From contig NZ_JARNTX010000001.1 of the NCBI RefSeq assembly GCF_029433095.1, positions 1,054,001 to 1,118,000 of the forward strand: 64,000 nt of DNA, read 5' to 3'. The translations under genes were made by a program, and so were the position numbers. Below, piece by piece: positions 17,676 to 25,312 of this stretch. The DNA comes from Hymenobacter sp. YC55 (GTDB taxonomy: Bacteria; Bacteroidota; Bacteroidia; Cytophagales; Hymenobacteraceae). Numbering within the stretch: the first letter of the stretch is position 1; every line of letters begins with the position of its first letter. The notes below the pieces were generated by a model, which saw only the letters and a list, made by a program, of their open reading frames with translations, was not told the DNA's origin and searched no databases.

Positions 17676-18003
17676 GAGGAAATGAAGAAGGGTTGTATGT
17701 GCTTGGTTGCGTAAGAAATGTGTGCATCCGGCCCGCGTTCAGATAGGATGGATGCGGCTGATTTTTGTGTTGCTGCTAAGCTAAACAAGCAAGTCTATGA
17801 ATAAGCTTATACGTTTTGCAAGGGGCATTGCCCACGCACAAAGGAAACAAGATCTGCTTGATGGCACGGGTTGCCAGGCGGGCTCAACGGAACACCTAGG
17901 CGAAGCGCTTCTTCGGCGGCGAATATTCCGTTATGCAAAGAAGAGTATTTCCTAATTTATCCTGCCGACCGGAATCGATTCAGTGGAAAAATAACTTGAT
18001 TTT
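17676..18003. other. Intergenic region upstream of transketolase
   Basis: This 328-bp stretch should hold the tkt promoter and the 3' end of the GH43 gene at 18004. I found no ORF, operator copy or strong hairpin in it. Confidence 0.5.
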
Positions 18004-18987
18004 TTAGGGTTTTACCACCGGCCAGCCTTGCGCGTCCCAGGTCATCTTTTCGATTCGGAGTTTGGGGCGGCCTTTGTCGGCGCCGTCGTAGCCGTGAAAA
18101 ACGAGGTAGTCGGTGTTGTCGAAGGTATAGGCAGAATTGTGGCCCACACCAAACCAGTTTTTGTCGCCTTCCAGAACCAGCGTGCCGCCCCCTTGTTCTA
18201 GGCCGGTGCCTGCTTTGTCTATATAAGGGCCGGTAACTGATTTCGAGCGGCCCACCATCATCTTATAGGTGCTTTGGGGGCCGCGGCAGCAATAGTCAAA
18301 CGACACGAAAAGATAATAGTAGCCGTTCTTCTTGAAGATGAAAGGGCCCTCAATGGCGGCATCGCCGGGCAATGAATCGGTGAGTTTCTGGTCGCGGGGG
18401 CGGGCTGCCACGGTGCGCCAGCGTTCGGGCTGGGCTGGGGCGGTGAGGTCGGGGCGGAGTTGCACCAGCTTCATGCCGTCCCAAAAGGAGCCAAATACCA
18501 GCCATGGCGTACCTGCTTCGTCGCGCACCAAGTTGGGGTCGATGGCGTTCCACATGTCCCGGCCCGGCACCGACTGAATAACCTTGCCTTTGTCAACCCA
18601 CTTGTAATCAGGAGAAGCAGGGTCCAGGGTTTTGTTGGTAGCCAGCCCAATGCAAGACGTGTTTTTGCCGAACGCCGAAACGGAGTAGAAGAGGTAGTAC
18701 ACCCCGTTGTGCAGAGAGATGTCGGGCGCCCAAATGTGGCCTTTAAAACTAGGTATAGCTTTTACTGCCCACTCTGGCGGTGTATCAAACACTGGTTTTT
18801 CCTGCTTCCACGTCTTCATGTCTTTCGATGACCACATGGCAATGCCTCGGCCAGTGCAGAACATGTAGTAGGTGCCATTCTGCCGGATCATAACCGGGTC
18901 GTGGGCAGAAATAAGGGGAGTCTGCGCCTGTTGAGCGTGAGCGGTAACCCCGACGAGCAGAAATAGCAAGGAGAGTAGGAATTTCAT
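18004..18987 (-). CDS. GH43-family arabinan endo-1,5-alpha-L-arabinosidase-like enzyme, secreted
   Basis: A 327-residue secreted enzyme with a short signal peptide (cleavage after VTAHAQ). The GH43 triad is present: Asp30 in AHDPVMIRQNGTYY, Asp150 in WNAIDPNLVRD, and Glu213 in AIEGPFIFKKNGYYYLF. The segment GHIWAPDISLHNGVYYLFYS and the FVSFDYCCRG motif are typical of endo-arabinanases, which cut alpha-1,5-linked arabinan; an exo-acting arabinosidase or xylosidase cannot be excluded. The paralogue at 11591 shares the fold but little local sequence. A copy of the shared operator lies 14-29 bp upstream of the ATG, and the LacI gene at 19912 is the next gene upstream. Confidence 0.88.
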   Translation of the reverse strand: MKFLLSLLFLLVGVTAHAQQAQTPLISAHDPVMIRQNGTYYMFCTGRGIAMWSSKDMKTWKQEKPVFDTPPEWAVKAIPSFKGHIWAPDISLHNGVYYLFYSVSAFGKNTSCIGLATNKTLDPASPDYKWVDKGKVIQSVPGRDMWNAIDPNLVRDEAGTPWLVFGSFWDGMKLVQLRPDLTAPAQPERWRTVAARPRDQKLTDSLPGDAAIEGPFIFKKNGYYYLFVSFDYCCRGPQSTYKMMVGRSKSVTGPYIDKAGTGLEQGGGTLVLEGDKNWFGVGHNSAYTFDNTDYLVFHGYDGADKGRPKLRIEKMTWDAQGWPVVKP

Positions 18988-19000
18988 GGGTGGGAAGACT

Positions 19001-19016
19001 ACATTAACGATTGTGT
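19001..19016. promoter_or_regulatory. 16-bp LacI-type operator upstream of the endo-arabinanase-like gene
   Basis: ACATTAACGATTGTGT keeps one perfect half-site (GATTGTGT) and a weaker left half. It is the most degenerate of the four copies and lies immediately in front of the GH43 ATG at 18987. Confidence 0.6.
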
Positions 19017-19338
19017 AATTTGTGCATAGATACTTAAATTCGGGATAGGTGTGGCAACTCGCTTAGTACAAGGTTTGGATACGGCAAGAGTAGAAAGCTT
19101 TATTAGTTGATACTCAGTCCTGAGCAGAAAACCATTTATCCCGCCCGATCAGCCTATAGGTTATATCGCGTAGCATACTTCTTCTGTTAGTTGACTTTCC
19201 ATCTCGTTGTTATTCTTCGTTATGTCATGAAATATTGGGTTCTGGGTAATGTATAACTATGATTATTGCCGTATCACAACTTAATAGCCTTTTTTCAGGT
19301 AGATAAAAGGCGAAAATTGTTTTAGAAACAGCATAATA

Positions 19339-19354
19339 GCACAATCGTTTGTGT
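19339..19354. promoter_or_regulatory. 16-bp LacI-type operator in the leader of the LacI gene
   Basis: GCACAATCGTTTGTGT is centred at 19346/19347, 338 bp from the site at 19001 and about 560 bp before the LacI ATG. It may serve autoregulation, looping with the other site, or a decayed transcript start. Confidence 0.65.
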
Positions 19355-19402
19355 GTATTTGAAGATATTCGCTTATATTTATTAGTTAGTTCATTGGTTG
19401 GT

Positions 19403-19642
19403 ATGGGTTCCAGTCAACCTAGGCCTGCTGATTTAACGGAACGGCTACTCCTTGATCTGCAGGTAGGGTAAGAAGCAGTCAGCAACTACGTCTTCAAAGG
19501 CCGAAGCCTGAAGTCCGTGCTCAGCACGGCGCACGTTGACGCTGAAGCGTTGGACCCAACAAGAAAGCCGTTCGTAGCCAGTAGAAGCCGGCTTAAGTTG
19601 GCAACGAGCCACTATTTGCTATTACAATTACCATCAGTCTAA
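19403..19642 (+). pseudogene. Short ORF with one in-frame stop, possible gene remnant
   Basis: From the ATG at 19403 the frame runs 22 codons (MGSSQPRPADLTERLLLDLQ and two more) to TAA at 19469, then continues open for 56 codons to TAA at 19640. The start vaguely recalls the N-terminus of ECF sigma factors, but the part after the stop does not continue convincingly. I do not recognise the family. It may be a remnant, or just chance open frame in moderately GC-rich DNA. Confidence 0.2.
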
Positions 19643-19911
19643 ACTAAAGCAAACTCGTTTGGTAAAGCCGAGCGATGTAGCAACAAACCATTCTTCACGG
19701 TTGCTTCAACAAGCCTGTACTGTGTCGCGGCAACGGTAGAGCCAACGGTTGGGCTACTCTTTTTGTCTATTGGATTTGCTCAGCAGTAGTAGCTAAACAC
19801 TATTAAGCAATAGAGTAGGCAAGACAAGGTCAAAGAATGTAGTAAAAAAGCTTATACACTGTCTGTAAAACCGCTGTAGCTTTACGCAAAGTAATTATAG
19901 AGTGAAATAAT

Positions 19912-20982
19912 ATGGCCCCACGTGGTAAAAAGGTGAATGACTCGGCAAGCGTACAAAGCAGTCCGGTGTCTATGTCCGATCTGGCGCGCGAACTGGGGGT
20001 ATCGATGACCACTATCTCGCGTGCCCTCAGTGACCACCACAGTATTGGGCCGGCTACTAAACAAAAGGTTATTAAGCTGGCCAAAAAACTTAACTACCAG
20101 CCCAATCACTTGGCGGCAGCATTGCGCAAAGGCAAAAGCAAGTTGCTCGGCGTAATTGTGCCTTACATCGAAGGGCGCTTCTTTCCGTCGGTGGTGCACG
20201 GCATTGAAAGTGCCGCCAGCAAAGCCGGCTATAGTGTTATTATTTGCCAGTCCAACGAGGATGTAGCGCACGAGCGCAAGAATATCGAAACGCTGCTGAG
20301 CGCGCAGGTAGCGGGTATTATGGTGTCACTGTCGCGCACTACGCTCGATTTCAGGCATTTCGATAAGGTGCGCAAGCGGGGTATTCCGCTGGTGTTCTTC
20401 GACCGCACCATGGAAGGCGACAACGTGAATGCCGTAGTGCTCAACGATCGGGATGGCGGCTTTCAGTCCACAAAGCACTTGTTGCAACAGGGGTGCCGGC
20501 GCATTGCGCACTTTGCTGGGCTGCAACACTTAAATATCTACAAGAATCGTCGGCAGGGCTACCTCGATGCCTTACAGCTCTACGGGCTGCCCCACGACGA
20601 AGAACTCATCGTGTACTGCGACATGACGCTTGAGGAAGGCATGGCGGGTATGCGCCGTTTGTTGGACCTGCCAAATCCGCCCGATGCCGTGTTTTCCGCC
20701 GGCGACTCCTCGTTGCTCGGGGCCCTGCAACTACTTAAGCAGCGCGGTATTCGGGTGCCGCAGGATATGGCGCTAGCCGGTTTCAGCAATGAGGCTTTCA
20801 CAGCCATTACTGAGCCTATGCTAACTTCTGTGGATCAGCGTTGTGAGGAAATGGGGCAGGCTGCGGTTCGGCTGTTTCTGGAATTAGTGGAAGCCAAGGG
20901 CAGCCCGTTTTCGCATCGGCAAGTGGTGCTGCAACCGGAGCTTTTTATTCGGGACTCTTCGTTGCACCAGAGCAAAGAGTAG
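19912..20982 (+). CDS. LacI-family transcriptional regulator of the hemicellulose cluster (proposed)
   Basis: A 356-residue regulator. After a polar lead of about 20 residues comes the HTH (MSDLARELGVSMTTISRALS, about 21-40), the hinge (KLNYQPNHLAAALRKGKSK) and a periplasmic-binding-protein-like domain starting LLGVIVPYIEGRFFPSVV. It is a close paralogue of the protein at 25313: both share LNYQPNHLAA, a SKAG..V..CQSNEDV segment and AGFSNE/SGFSNE near the C-terminus. Three operators lie around it and a fourth farther left, so I propose it as the repressor reading ACACAATCGNTTGTGT and responding to a xylose- or arabinose-derived inducer. That link is inference from position. The other two LacI proteins in the window are alternatives. 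Confidence 0.92.
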   Translation: MAPRGKKVNDSASVQSSPVSMSDLARELGVSMTTISRALSDHHSIGPATKQKVIKLAKKLNYQPNHLAAALRKGKSKLLGVIVPYIEGRFFPSVVHGIESAASKAGYSVIICQSNEDVAHERKNIETLLSAQVAGIMVSLSRTTLDFRHFDKVRKRGIPLVFFDRTMEGDNVNAVVLNDRDGGFQSTKHLLQQGCRRIAHFAGLQHLNIYKNRRQGYLDALQLYGLPHDEELIVYCDMTLEEGMAGMRRLLDLPNPPDAVFSAGDSSLLGALQLLKQRGIRVPQDMALAGFSNEAFTAITEPMLTSVDQRCEEMGQAAVRLFLELVEAKGSPFSHRQVVLQPELFIRDSSLHQSKE

Positions 20983-21028
20983 GTTTTAGTGCGGTTGGAA
21001 AACGGAACTGATTTATTAACCAAAGCGG

Positions 21029-21742
21029 GTGCAACAATATTTGCTGTTTGTAGACACGGAAACCACTGGGCTGCCTTCGGGGTGGAGTAAGCCGTATTCG
21101 GTGGAGCGTAACTGGCCGTGCATCGCGCAGCTTGCCTGGGAAGTGTATACACTAGAAGGCGAACTGGTGAAAACCGAAAATCACTACATCCGTGTGCCTG
21201 CGGGCCGTATGCGGCCGTCAGCTACGGCTATTCACGGCCTTACGCCCGCTTTTTTGGATCAGCACGGCGAGGACCGCCAAACGGTGATGCAGCGTTTCTT
21301 CAATGATCTGCGCACCTACTGCCCCCTGGTAGTAGGCCACTACATGCGCCTCGATTTTCATATGATAGGAGTGGAGTTTCACCGGGCCAGCCTGCCCAAC
21401 TTGCTGGCTGAACTACCCACTCTGTGCACCATGCAAACCAGCCAGCGGCAGGCACAAACCAAGGAGCGCAGCTTTTTGCGCCTTGGCGAACTGCACGAGC
21501 ATCTGTTTCAGGAGCCCATGGTGCGCCAGCACGATGCCTTGATTGATGCGCAGGCAACGGCCCGCTGCTTTTTTGAGCTGCGCCGCCTCGGCGACCTTAG
21601 CGACGAGACTATCTCCGAGCAACCGCAATTGTCGGTGCCCTCCGCCGAAGCAGGTATGTTCGAGCGGTACCGGTCGTTGTGGCCCTTGTTTTTGCTGGTA
21701 GTCGGGGTACTTTCACTGCTGTTATTTTGGCTCTATGGATAA
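21029..21742 (+). CDS. DEDDh 3'-5' exonuclease with C-terminal membrane anchor
   Basis: A 237-residue DnaQ-type exonuclease starting with GTG at 21029. The two-metal catalytic set is complete: Asp9 and Glu11 (FVDTETTGL), Asp109 (HYMRLDFHMIG), His168 and Asp173 (RQHDALIDAQAT). Unlike the polymerase III epsilon subunit it carries a C-terminal transmembrane helix (about residues 219-236, LWPLFLLVVGVLSLLLFWLY), so the nuclease domain should sit on the inner face of the membrane. Its last 8 bp overlap the start of the next gene, a cNMP/CBS/nucleotidyltransferase protein, which implies tight co-expression. Pairings of an epsilon-like exonuclease with a DUF294 protein occur in other bacteria, but their substrate is not established. 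The acid is DNA or RNA; the sequence does not decide. Confidence 0.9.
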   Translation: MQQYLLFVDTETTGLPSGWSKPYSVERNWPCIAQLAWEVYTLEGELVKTENHYIRVPAGRMRPSATAIHGLTPAFLDQHGEDRQTVMQRFFNDLRTYCPLVVGHYMRLDFHMIGVEFHRASLPNLLAELPTLCTMQTSQRQAQTKERSFLRLGELHEHLFQEPMVRQHDALIDAQATARCFFELRRLGDLSDETISEQPQLSVPSAEAGMFERYRSLWPLFLLVVGVLSLLLFWLYG

Positions 21743-23636
21743 CCGCTTAGAATTTTTAAAAACGGTAACCCCTTTCAACCTACTGCCCGAAGACGTGCTG
21801 CTGGGAGTGGTAGGATTGCTGCAGGAAGTACGCTATACCAAGGAAACCTTAATTTATCAGCAGGACTCGTCGAAACTGCGTAGCCTCGACATCATTGTGG
21901 CGGGTCAGTACGAGGCCTTCTTCTACGACAGTGAGCAAAATAAGCGCCTCCCCGAAGCCTTGCGCGCCGGCTCCTGCTACGGAGGCCAATCCATTCTGCT
22001 TAACAAGAAACGTTCGATTCGCACGGTCATAGCCCAGAAGGGAACCGTGGTGTACGCGCTGCCCCGCCGCGACTTTCGAGCATTGTGCCTGGCCTATCCG
22101 GCCTTCTTTCACTTCTTCACGGCCCTCTACGGCGAGCGAATGCTCAACGAGGAGTACGCCCATTTTGTGAAGCCCACGTCGGCCCGCGAAGAAAATTTCA
22201 TTGCCGCCGACCAGATGTACTCGCGTAAAATCGAGACGCTAGAGGTGCGCGAAATCGTGGCCATACCGCACAGTACGCCCATTTTCAAGGCCGCACAGCA
22301 GATGGCTGCCGCCAAAGTAAGCTGCTCATTTGTGACCAACGACCGAGGCGAAATTATCGGTTACTTAACTGATATTACGCTGCGCGACAATGTGATAGCA
22401 AAGCAGTTAGATGCCGCGCGGCCAGTGTCCGAAGTGGTAGATACGCCCATTGTCTCCATCAACAACGAGGCCTACGTGTATGAGGCCATCCTGCTGATGT
22501 TTCAAACCAAAACCCGCTATCTGCTGGTTGAAAAGGACGGGCAATTCATTGGTTTTCTGAGCCGTAACAAGCTGCTGAGCGACTTGGCGCAGTCGCCGTT
22601 CATGTTCATTCAGGCCGTGAAGTCGGCGCAGAGCATGCAGGAGCTGAAGCGCCGCTGGGAAACAGTGCCCGAGATTGTTAATCAGCTGCTGAGCCGGGGC
22701 GTAAAGCCCGAAATCGTGAATCAGGTGATTACCACCGTGGCTGATACCATTGCGCTGAAGGTCATTGAGGGCGTGCTGGCCGAACACGGACCCGCGCCGG
22801 CCAAGTTCGTGTTTATGGTGCTAGGTAGCGAGGGCCGCAAAGAGCAGACCCTGCTTACCGACCAAGACAACGCCATTATCTACGAAGACAAGGCCAACGA
22901 GCAGCGCGAATTGGTACGGGCGTATTTCCTGCGCTTTGCCGAAGCGGTTTCCGACCAACTCAACCACATCGGCTTAAGCTTTTGTACGGGCGGCTTCATG
23001 GCCAAAAACCACAAGTGGACGCATTCCTTGTCGCACTGGAAGCGCAACTACAACAGCTGGATGAGCGAGTCGAACAACGAAACGGTGATGAAATTCACCA
23101 CGTTTTTCGACTGCCGCTACCTCTATGGCGAAGAGGCCATTATGGAGGAACTGCAAGCATATATGGGCGAGGTGTTGCAAGGGCCCGTGGAGCGCTTCTT
23201 CTACTATATGGCCAACAACGCCTTGCAATATGAGCCCCCATTGACGTTTTTTCGCAACTTCCGCACCTTCACGCAGGGCTCACAGCAGGTGTTTGATTTA
23301 AAGAAAACGATGACGCCCATCGTGGACTTAGTACGGGTGTATGCGCTCAAGCACCTGATTTTTAAGACCAACACCGGCGAGCGGCTGCATGAGCTACGCG
23401 AGAAGGGTGTGTTCACCGAGAAAGAGTACCAGGAGCTGTTTCAGGCCTACTACTACCTCATGGGCATGCGCTTGAAAAAGCAAGCCCGCCAGCTCATCAA
23501 CGACCGGATTCCGCCCACCAACTACCTCGACCCCAAAGTGCTGACGCAGGTAGAGCAAGTCACCCTCAAGGAAATTTTCAAGGTAATAGCTGACTTCCAG
23601 CTGCGCATCAAAGTAGCCTTTACGAAGACGCTGTAA
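21735..23636 (+). CDS. cNMP-binding / CBS-pair / DUF294 nucleotidyltransferase-like signalling protein
   Basis: A 633-residue multi-domain cytoplasmic protein. In order: a cyclic-nucleotide-binding beta-barrel (about residues 12-135, with the SCYGGQSILLNKKRSIRTV region), a CBS pair (about 160-285, likely adenine-nucleotide sensing), a DUF294 nucleotidyltransferase-like domain with the GlnD-type motif GSEGRKEQTLLTDQDNA (about 364-380), and a helical DUF294 C-terminal domain to the end. The two acidic residues of the motif suggest a working nucleotidyltransferase. The cNMP ligand pocket lacks an obvious canonical RXA phosphate-binding motif in what I can read, so the ligand is uncertain. It is co-translated with the upstream exonuclease and followed by a terminator, so it looks like a self-contained two-gene signalling module. 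Confidence 0.9.
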   Translation: MDNRLEFLKTVTPFNLLPEDVLLGVVGLLQEVRYTKETLIYQQDSSKLRSLDIIVAGQYEAFFYDSEQNKRLPEALRAGSCYGGQSILLNKKRSIRTVIAQKGTVVYALPRRDFRALCLAYPAFFHFFTALYGERMLNEEYAHFVKPTSAREENFIAADQMYSRKIETLEVREIVAIPHSTPIFKAAQQMAAAKVSCSFVTNDRGEIIGYLTDITLRDNVIAKQLDAARPVSEVVDTPIVSINNEAYVYEAILLMFQTKTRYLLVEKDGQFIGFLSRNKLLSDLAQSPFMFIQAVKSAQSMQELKRRWETVPEIVNQLLSRGVKPEIVNQVITTVADTIALKVIEGVLAEHGPAPAKFVFMVLGSEGRKEQTLLTDQDNAIIYEDKANEQRELVRAYFLRFAEAVSDQLNHIGLSFCTGGFMAKNHKWTHSLSHWKRNYNSWMSESNNETVMKFTTFFDCRYLYGEEAIMEELQAYMGEVLQGPVERFFYYMANNALQYEPPLTFFRNFRTFTQGSQQVFDLKKTMTPIVDLVRVYALKHLIFKTNTGERLHELREKGVFTEKEYQELFQAYYYLMGMRLKKQARQLINDRIPPTNYLDPKVLTQVEQVTLKEIFKVIADFQLRIKVAFTKTL

Positions 23637-23650
23637 ACAACACGTAAAGT

Positions 23651-23687
23651 AAAAGGCTCGTCCTGCACTACGGAGGGCGAGCCTTTT
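23651..23687. terminator. Bidirectional terminator between DUF294 and OmpA genes
   Basis: AAAAGGCTCG and CGAGCCTTTT pair, with inner TCCT/GAGG pairing, over a short loop. It sits between convergent genes and has A- and T-tracts on both flanks. Confidence 0.8.
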
Positions 23688-23693
23688 GCTTGC

Positions 23694-25004
23694 TTATTTG
23701 TCGATGACGCGGATGCTGACCCGCCGATTCAGGGAGCGGCCATCGGGGGTGTCGTTGCTGGCAATGTTGTCGAGGGAGCCGTAGCCAACAGCTTCTATAC
23801 TGTTCGGGTCAACCCCAAACTTGATGAGTGTAGCCCGGGCCGATTCCGCCCGTTCGCGGCTGAGCTTCAAATTGAAGGCAGGGTCGCCAGAGGTATCGGT
23901 GTAGCCCCCAATACGCACTTTGGCATTGGGAAAGGTTTTCAAGATGCTAGCCACGTTCGACAACTGCCACATCGATTCGTTGGTAAGGACGGCCTTGCTG
24001 GACTCGAAATAGATTCGGTCGAAGCCAATCCACCCCTTCGAGGGGCTTACTTTATCGACTTCGAGGCGTGGGTCGACTAAGAACTGGTACAGCTTGTTTT
24101 CGGTGGAATTGGCCCCAATTATTTGCTGCAAACCATCCTTGAGCTTCAACACGGCGGGTACCCCGGCATCCCCATACACGTACCCTCCGCCCGACCGGTC
24201 GAAGTTGCCGTTGGCAGTTAGGGCCGCCGGGTTGTTGGGGTCCCACACCCCGTTGTTGCTCATATTAGCGGTAGAGGTGGCGTAGCTTTCGGTGTTGGGA
24301 CTGATGGCAGCAGTATCGTTGCTTGCCTTTTTGGTTTCGCTGCCTATGATATAGCCTAGCTCCGCCGTGGCCACCACCAGGGCCGCAATCAGCCATTTGT
24401 TGGTAGTAGAAACCGTAGATGCTGGCCGAAACCGGGGTGGGGGCGTAGTTTCGTGGGTTAAGGTTGGTAGCCATTGCTCTTGCAGCGGAAGCAGTGCCGG
24501 TTGGGTGGTCACCGGTGGCGGCATCTCGCGAGACAAGGTCTGCAAGGACTGCGCTAACTCATCGGGTCCCCACTGGTTGGCGGCTACTTGTTTGCCTAGC
24601 ATACCGAGCGTTACGGGTACCACCAGATTGATCAGGTCGACTACGGTGTCTTGCTTGATACCTGTGGTCGACACCACGCTATTGATCGTGCCAAAATACC
24701 GGTCTTTCTGCACCGACTTAACCAGTTCTGCTCCGCGCTCGGGCATTAGCGCTACTTCTTGTTTGGCCTTTTCTACATCAAGCACATCCAATTGGCTCGC
24801 CTCGTTGGCCATATTGTACACGGCCTGCTGGCCGCCAGTTTGCTCACTTAGCTCAGCCAAGTTGCCCATTACCAAGGTGATAACTCGCGGTAGAGCCAAC
24901 TTTGTGCTTATTTCTTGCTCAACTCCGACCCCCTTTACATTAATAAGGTCGTTGCGTAGGATGAAGCGTTTGATGTCTTCCGCTAAATTTTCACTTGTTA
25001 TCAT
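23694..25004 (-). CDS. DUF937 - transmembrane - OmpA-family peptidoglycan-binding protein
   Basis: I prefer the ATG at 25004 (436 aa) over 25037, because the eleven extra residues are not part of the DUF937 domain. Residues about 1-150 are DUF937-like (helical, with GTINSVVSTTGIKQDTVVDL and a VVPVTLGMLGKQV segment). One membrane helix follows near residues 205-225 (KWLIAALVVATAELGYIIG). The C-terminal third is an OmpA-like domain: IYFESSKAVLTNES, VRIGGYTDTSGDPAFNLKLS, RAESARATLIKFGVDP and the closing LNRRVSIRV, which should bind peptidoglycan. The protein would thus place a DUF937 domain in the cytoplasm and an OmpA domain on the wall. The function of DUF937 is not known. The gene stands alone, converging with the DUF294 gene. 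Confidence 0.85.
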   Translation of the reverse strand: MITSENLAEDIKRFILRNDLINVKGVGVEQEISTKLALPRVITLVMGNLAELSEQTGGQQAVYNMANEASQLDVLDVEKAKQEVALMPERGAELVKSVQKDRYFGTINSVVSTTGIKQDTVVDLINLVVPVTLGMLGKQVAANQWGPDELAQSLQTLSREMPPPVTTQPALLPLQEQWLPTLTHETTPPPRFRPASTVSTTNKWLIAALVVATAELGYIIGSETKKASNDTAAISPNTESYATSTANMSNNGVWDPNNPAALTANGNFDRSGGGYVYGDAGVPAVLKLKDGLQQIIGANSTENKLYQFLVDPRLEVDKVSPSKGWIGFDRIYFESSKAVLTNESMWQLSNVASILKTFPNAKVRIGGYTDTSGDPAFNLKLSRERAESARATLIKFGVDPNSIEAVGYGSLDNIASNDTPDGRSLNRRVSIRVIDK

Positions 25005-25312
25005 AGGGAGGAGGCGTAGTGGAACAAGAAAATCCAATTAAATATCGGATTAACATTAACCTTTACCTACGAAGCCTACTAGTATGCAGATTGACCCTGA
25101 AGTCCTTTCTTAGTTATATAATTGATAATCAATAGTATGATAAAGTGAGCGGGTCTGAAATAAAAGAATCATTGTTAGCCAAATTTGCCTGAGCGCAGAA
25201 CAGAAGGTGTGCAGCAAACCTTGAATAACTTACTTCGAAACCAAGTAACACAACATCAAACAGCAAAGCACTGATCTGTAGCCTAGCCACGTAACTCAGC
25301 TATAGTATTCTG
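25005..25312. other. Intergenic region upstream of the DUF937-OmpA gene
   Basis: About 308 bp of AT-rich DNA that should contain the promoter of the OmpA-like gene and the 3' end of the LacI gene. I found no ORF, hairpin or operator copy in it. Confidence 0.5.

Larger units (their letters stand above)
18988..19911. other. Long leader/intergenic region before the second LacI gene
   Basis: This 924-bp region holds two copies of the 16-bp operator (19001-19016, 19339-19354), a stop-interrupted ORF (19403-19642) and a 12-bp palindrome CAAACTCGTTTG at 19650-19661. The first 400 bases are AT-rich. The space is unusually large for two divergent genes and may contain a lost gene. Confidence 0.5.
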
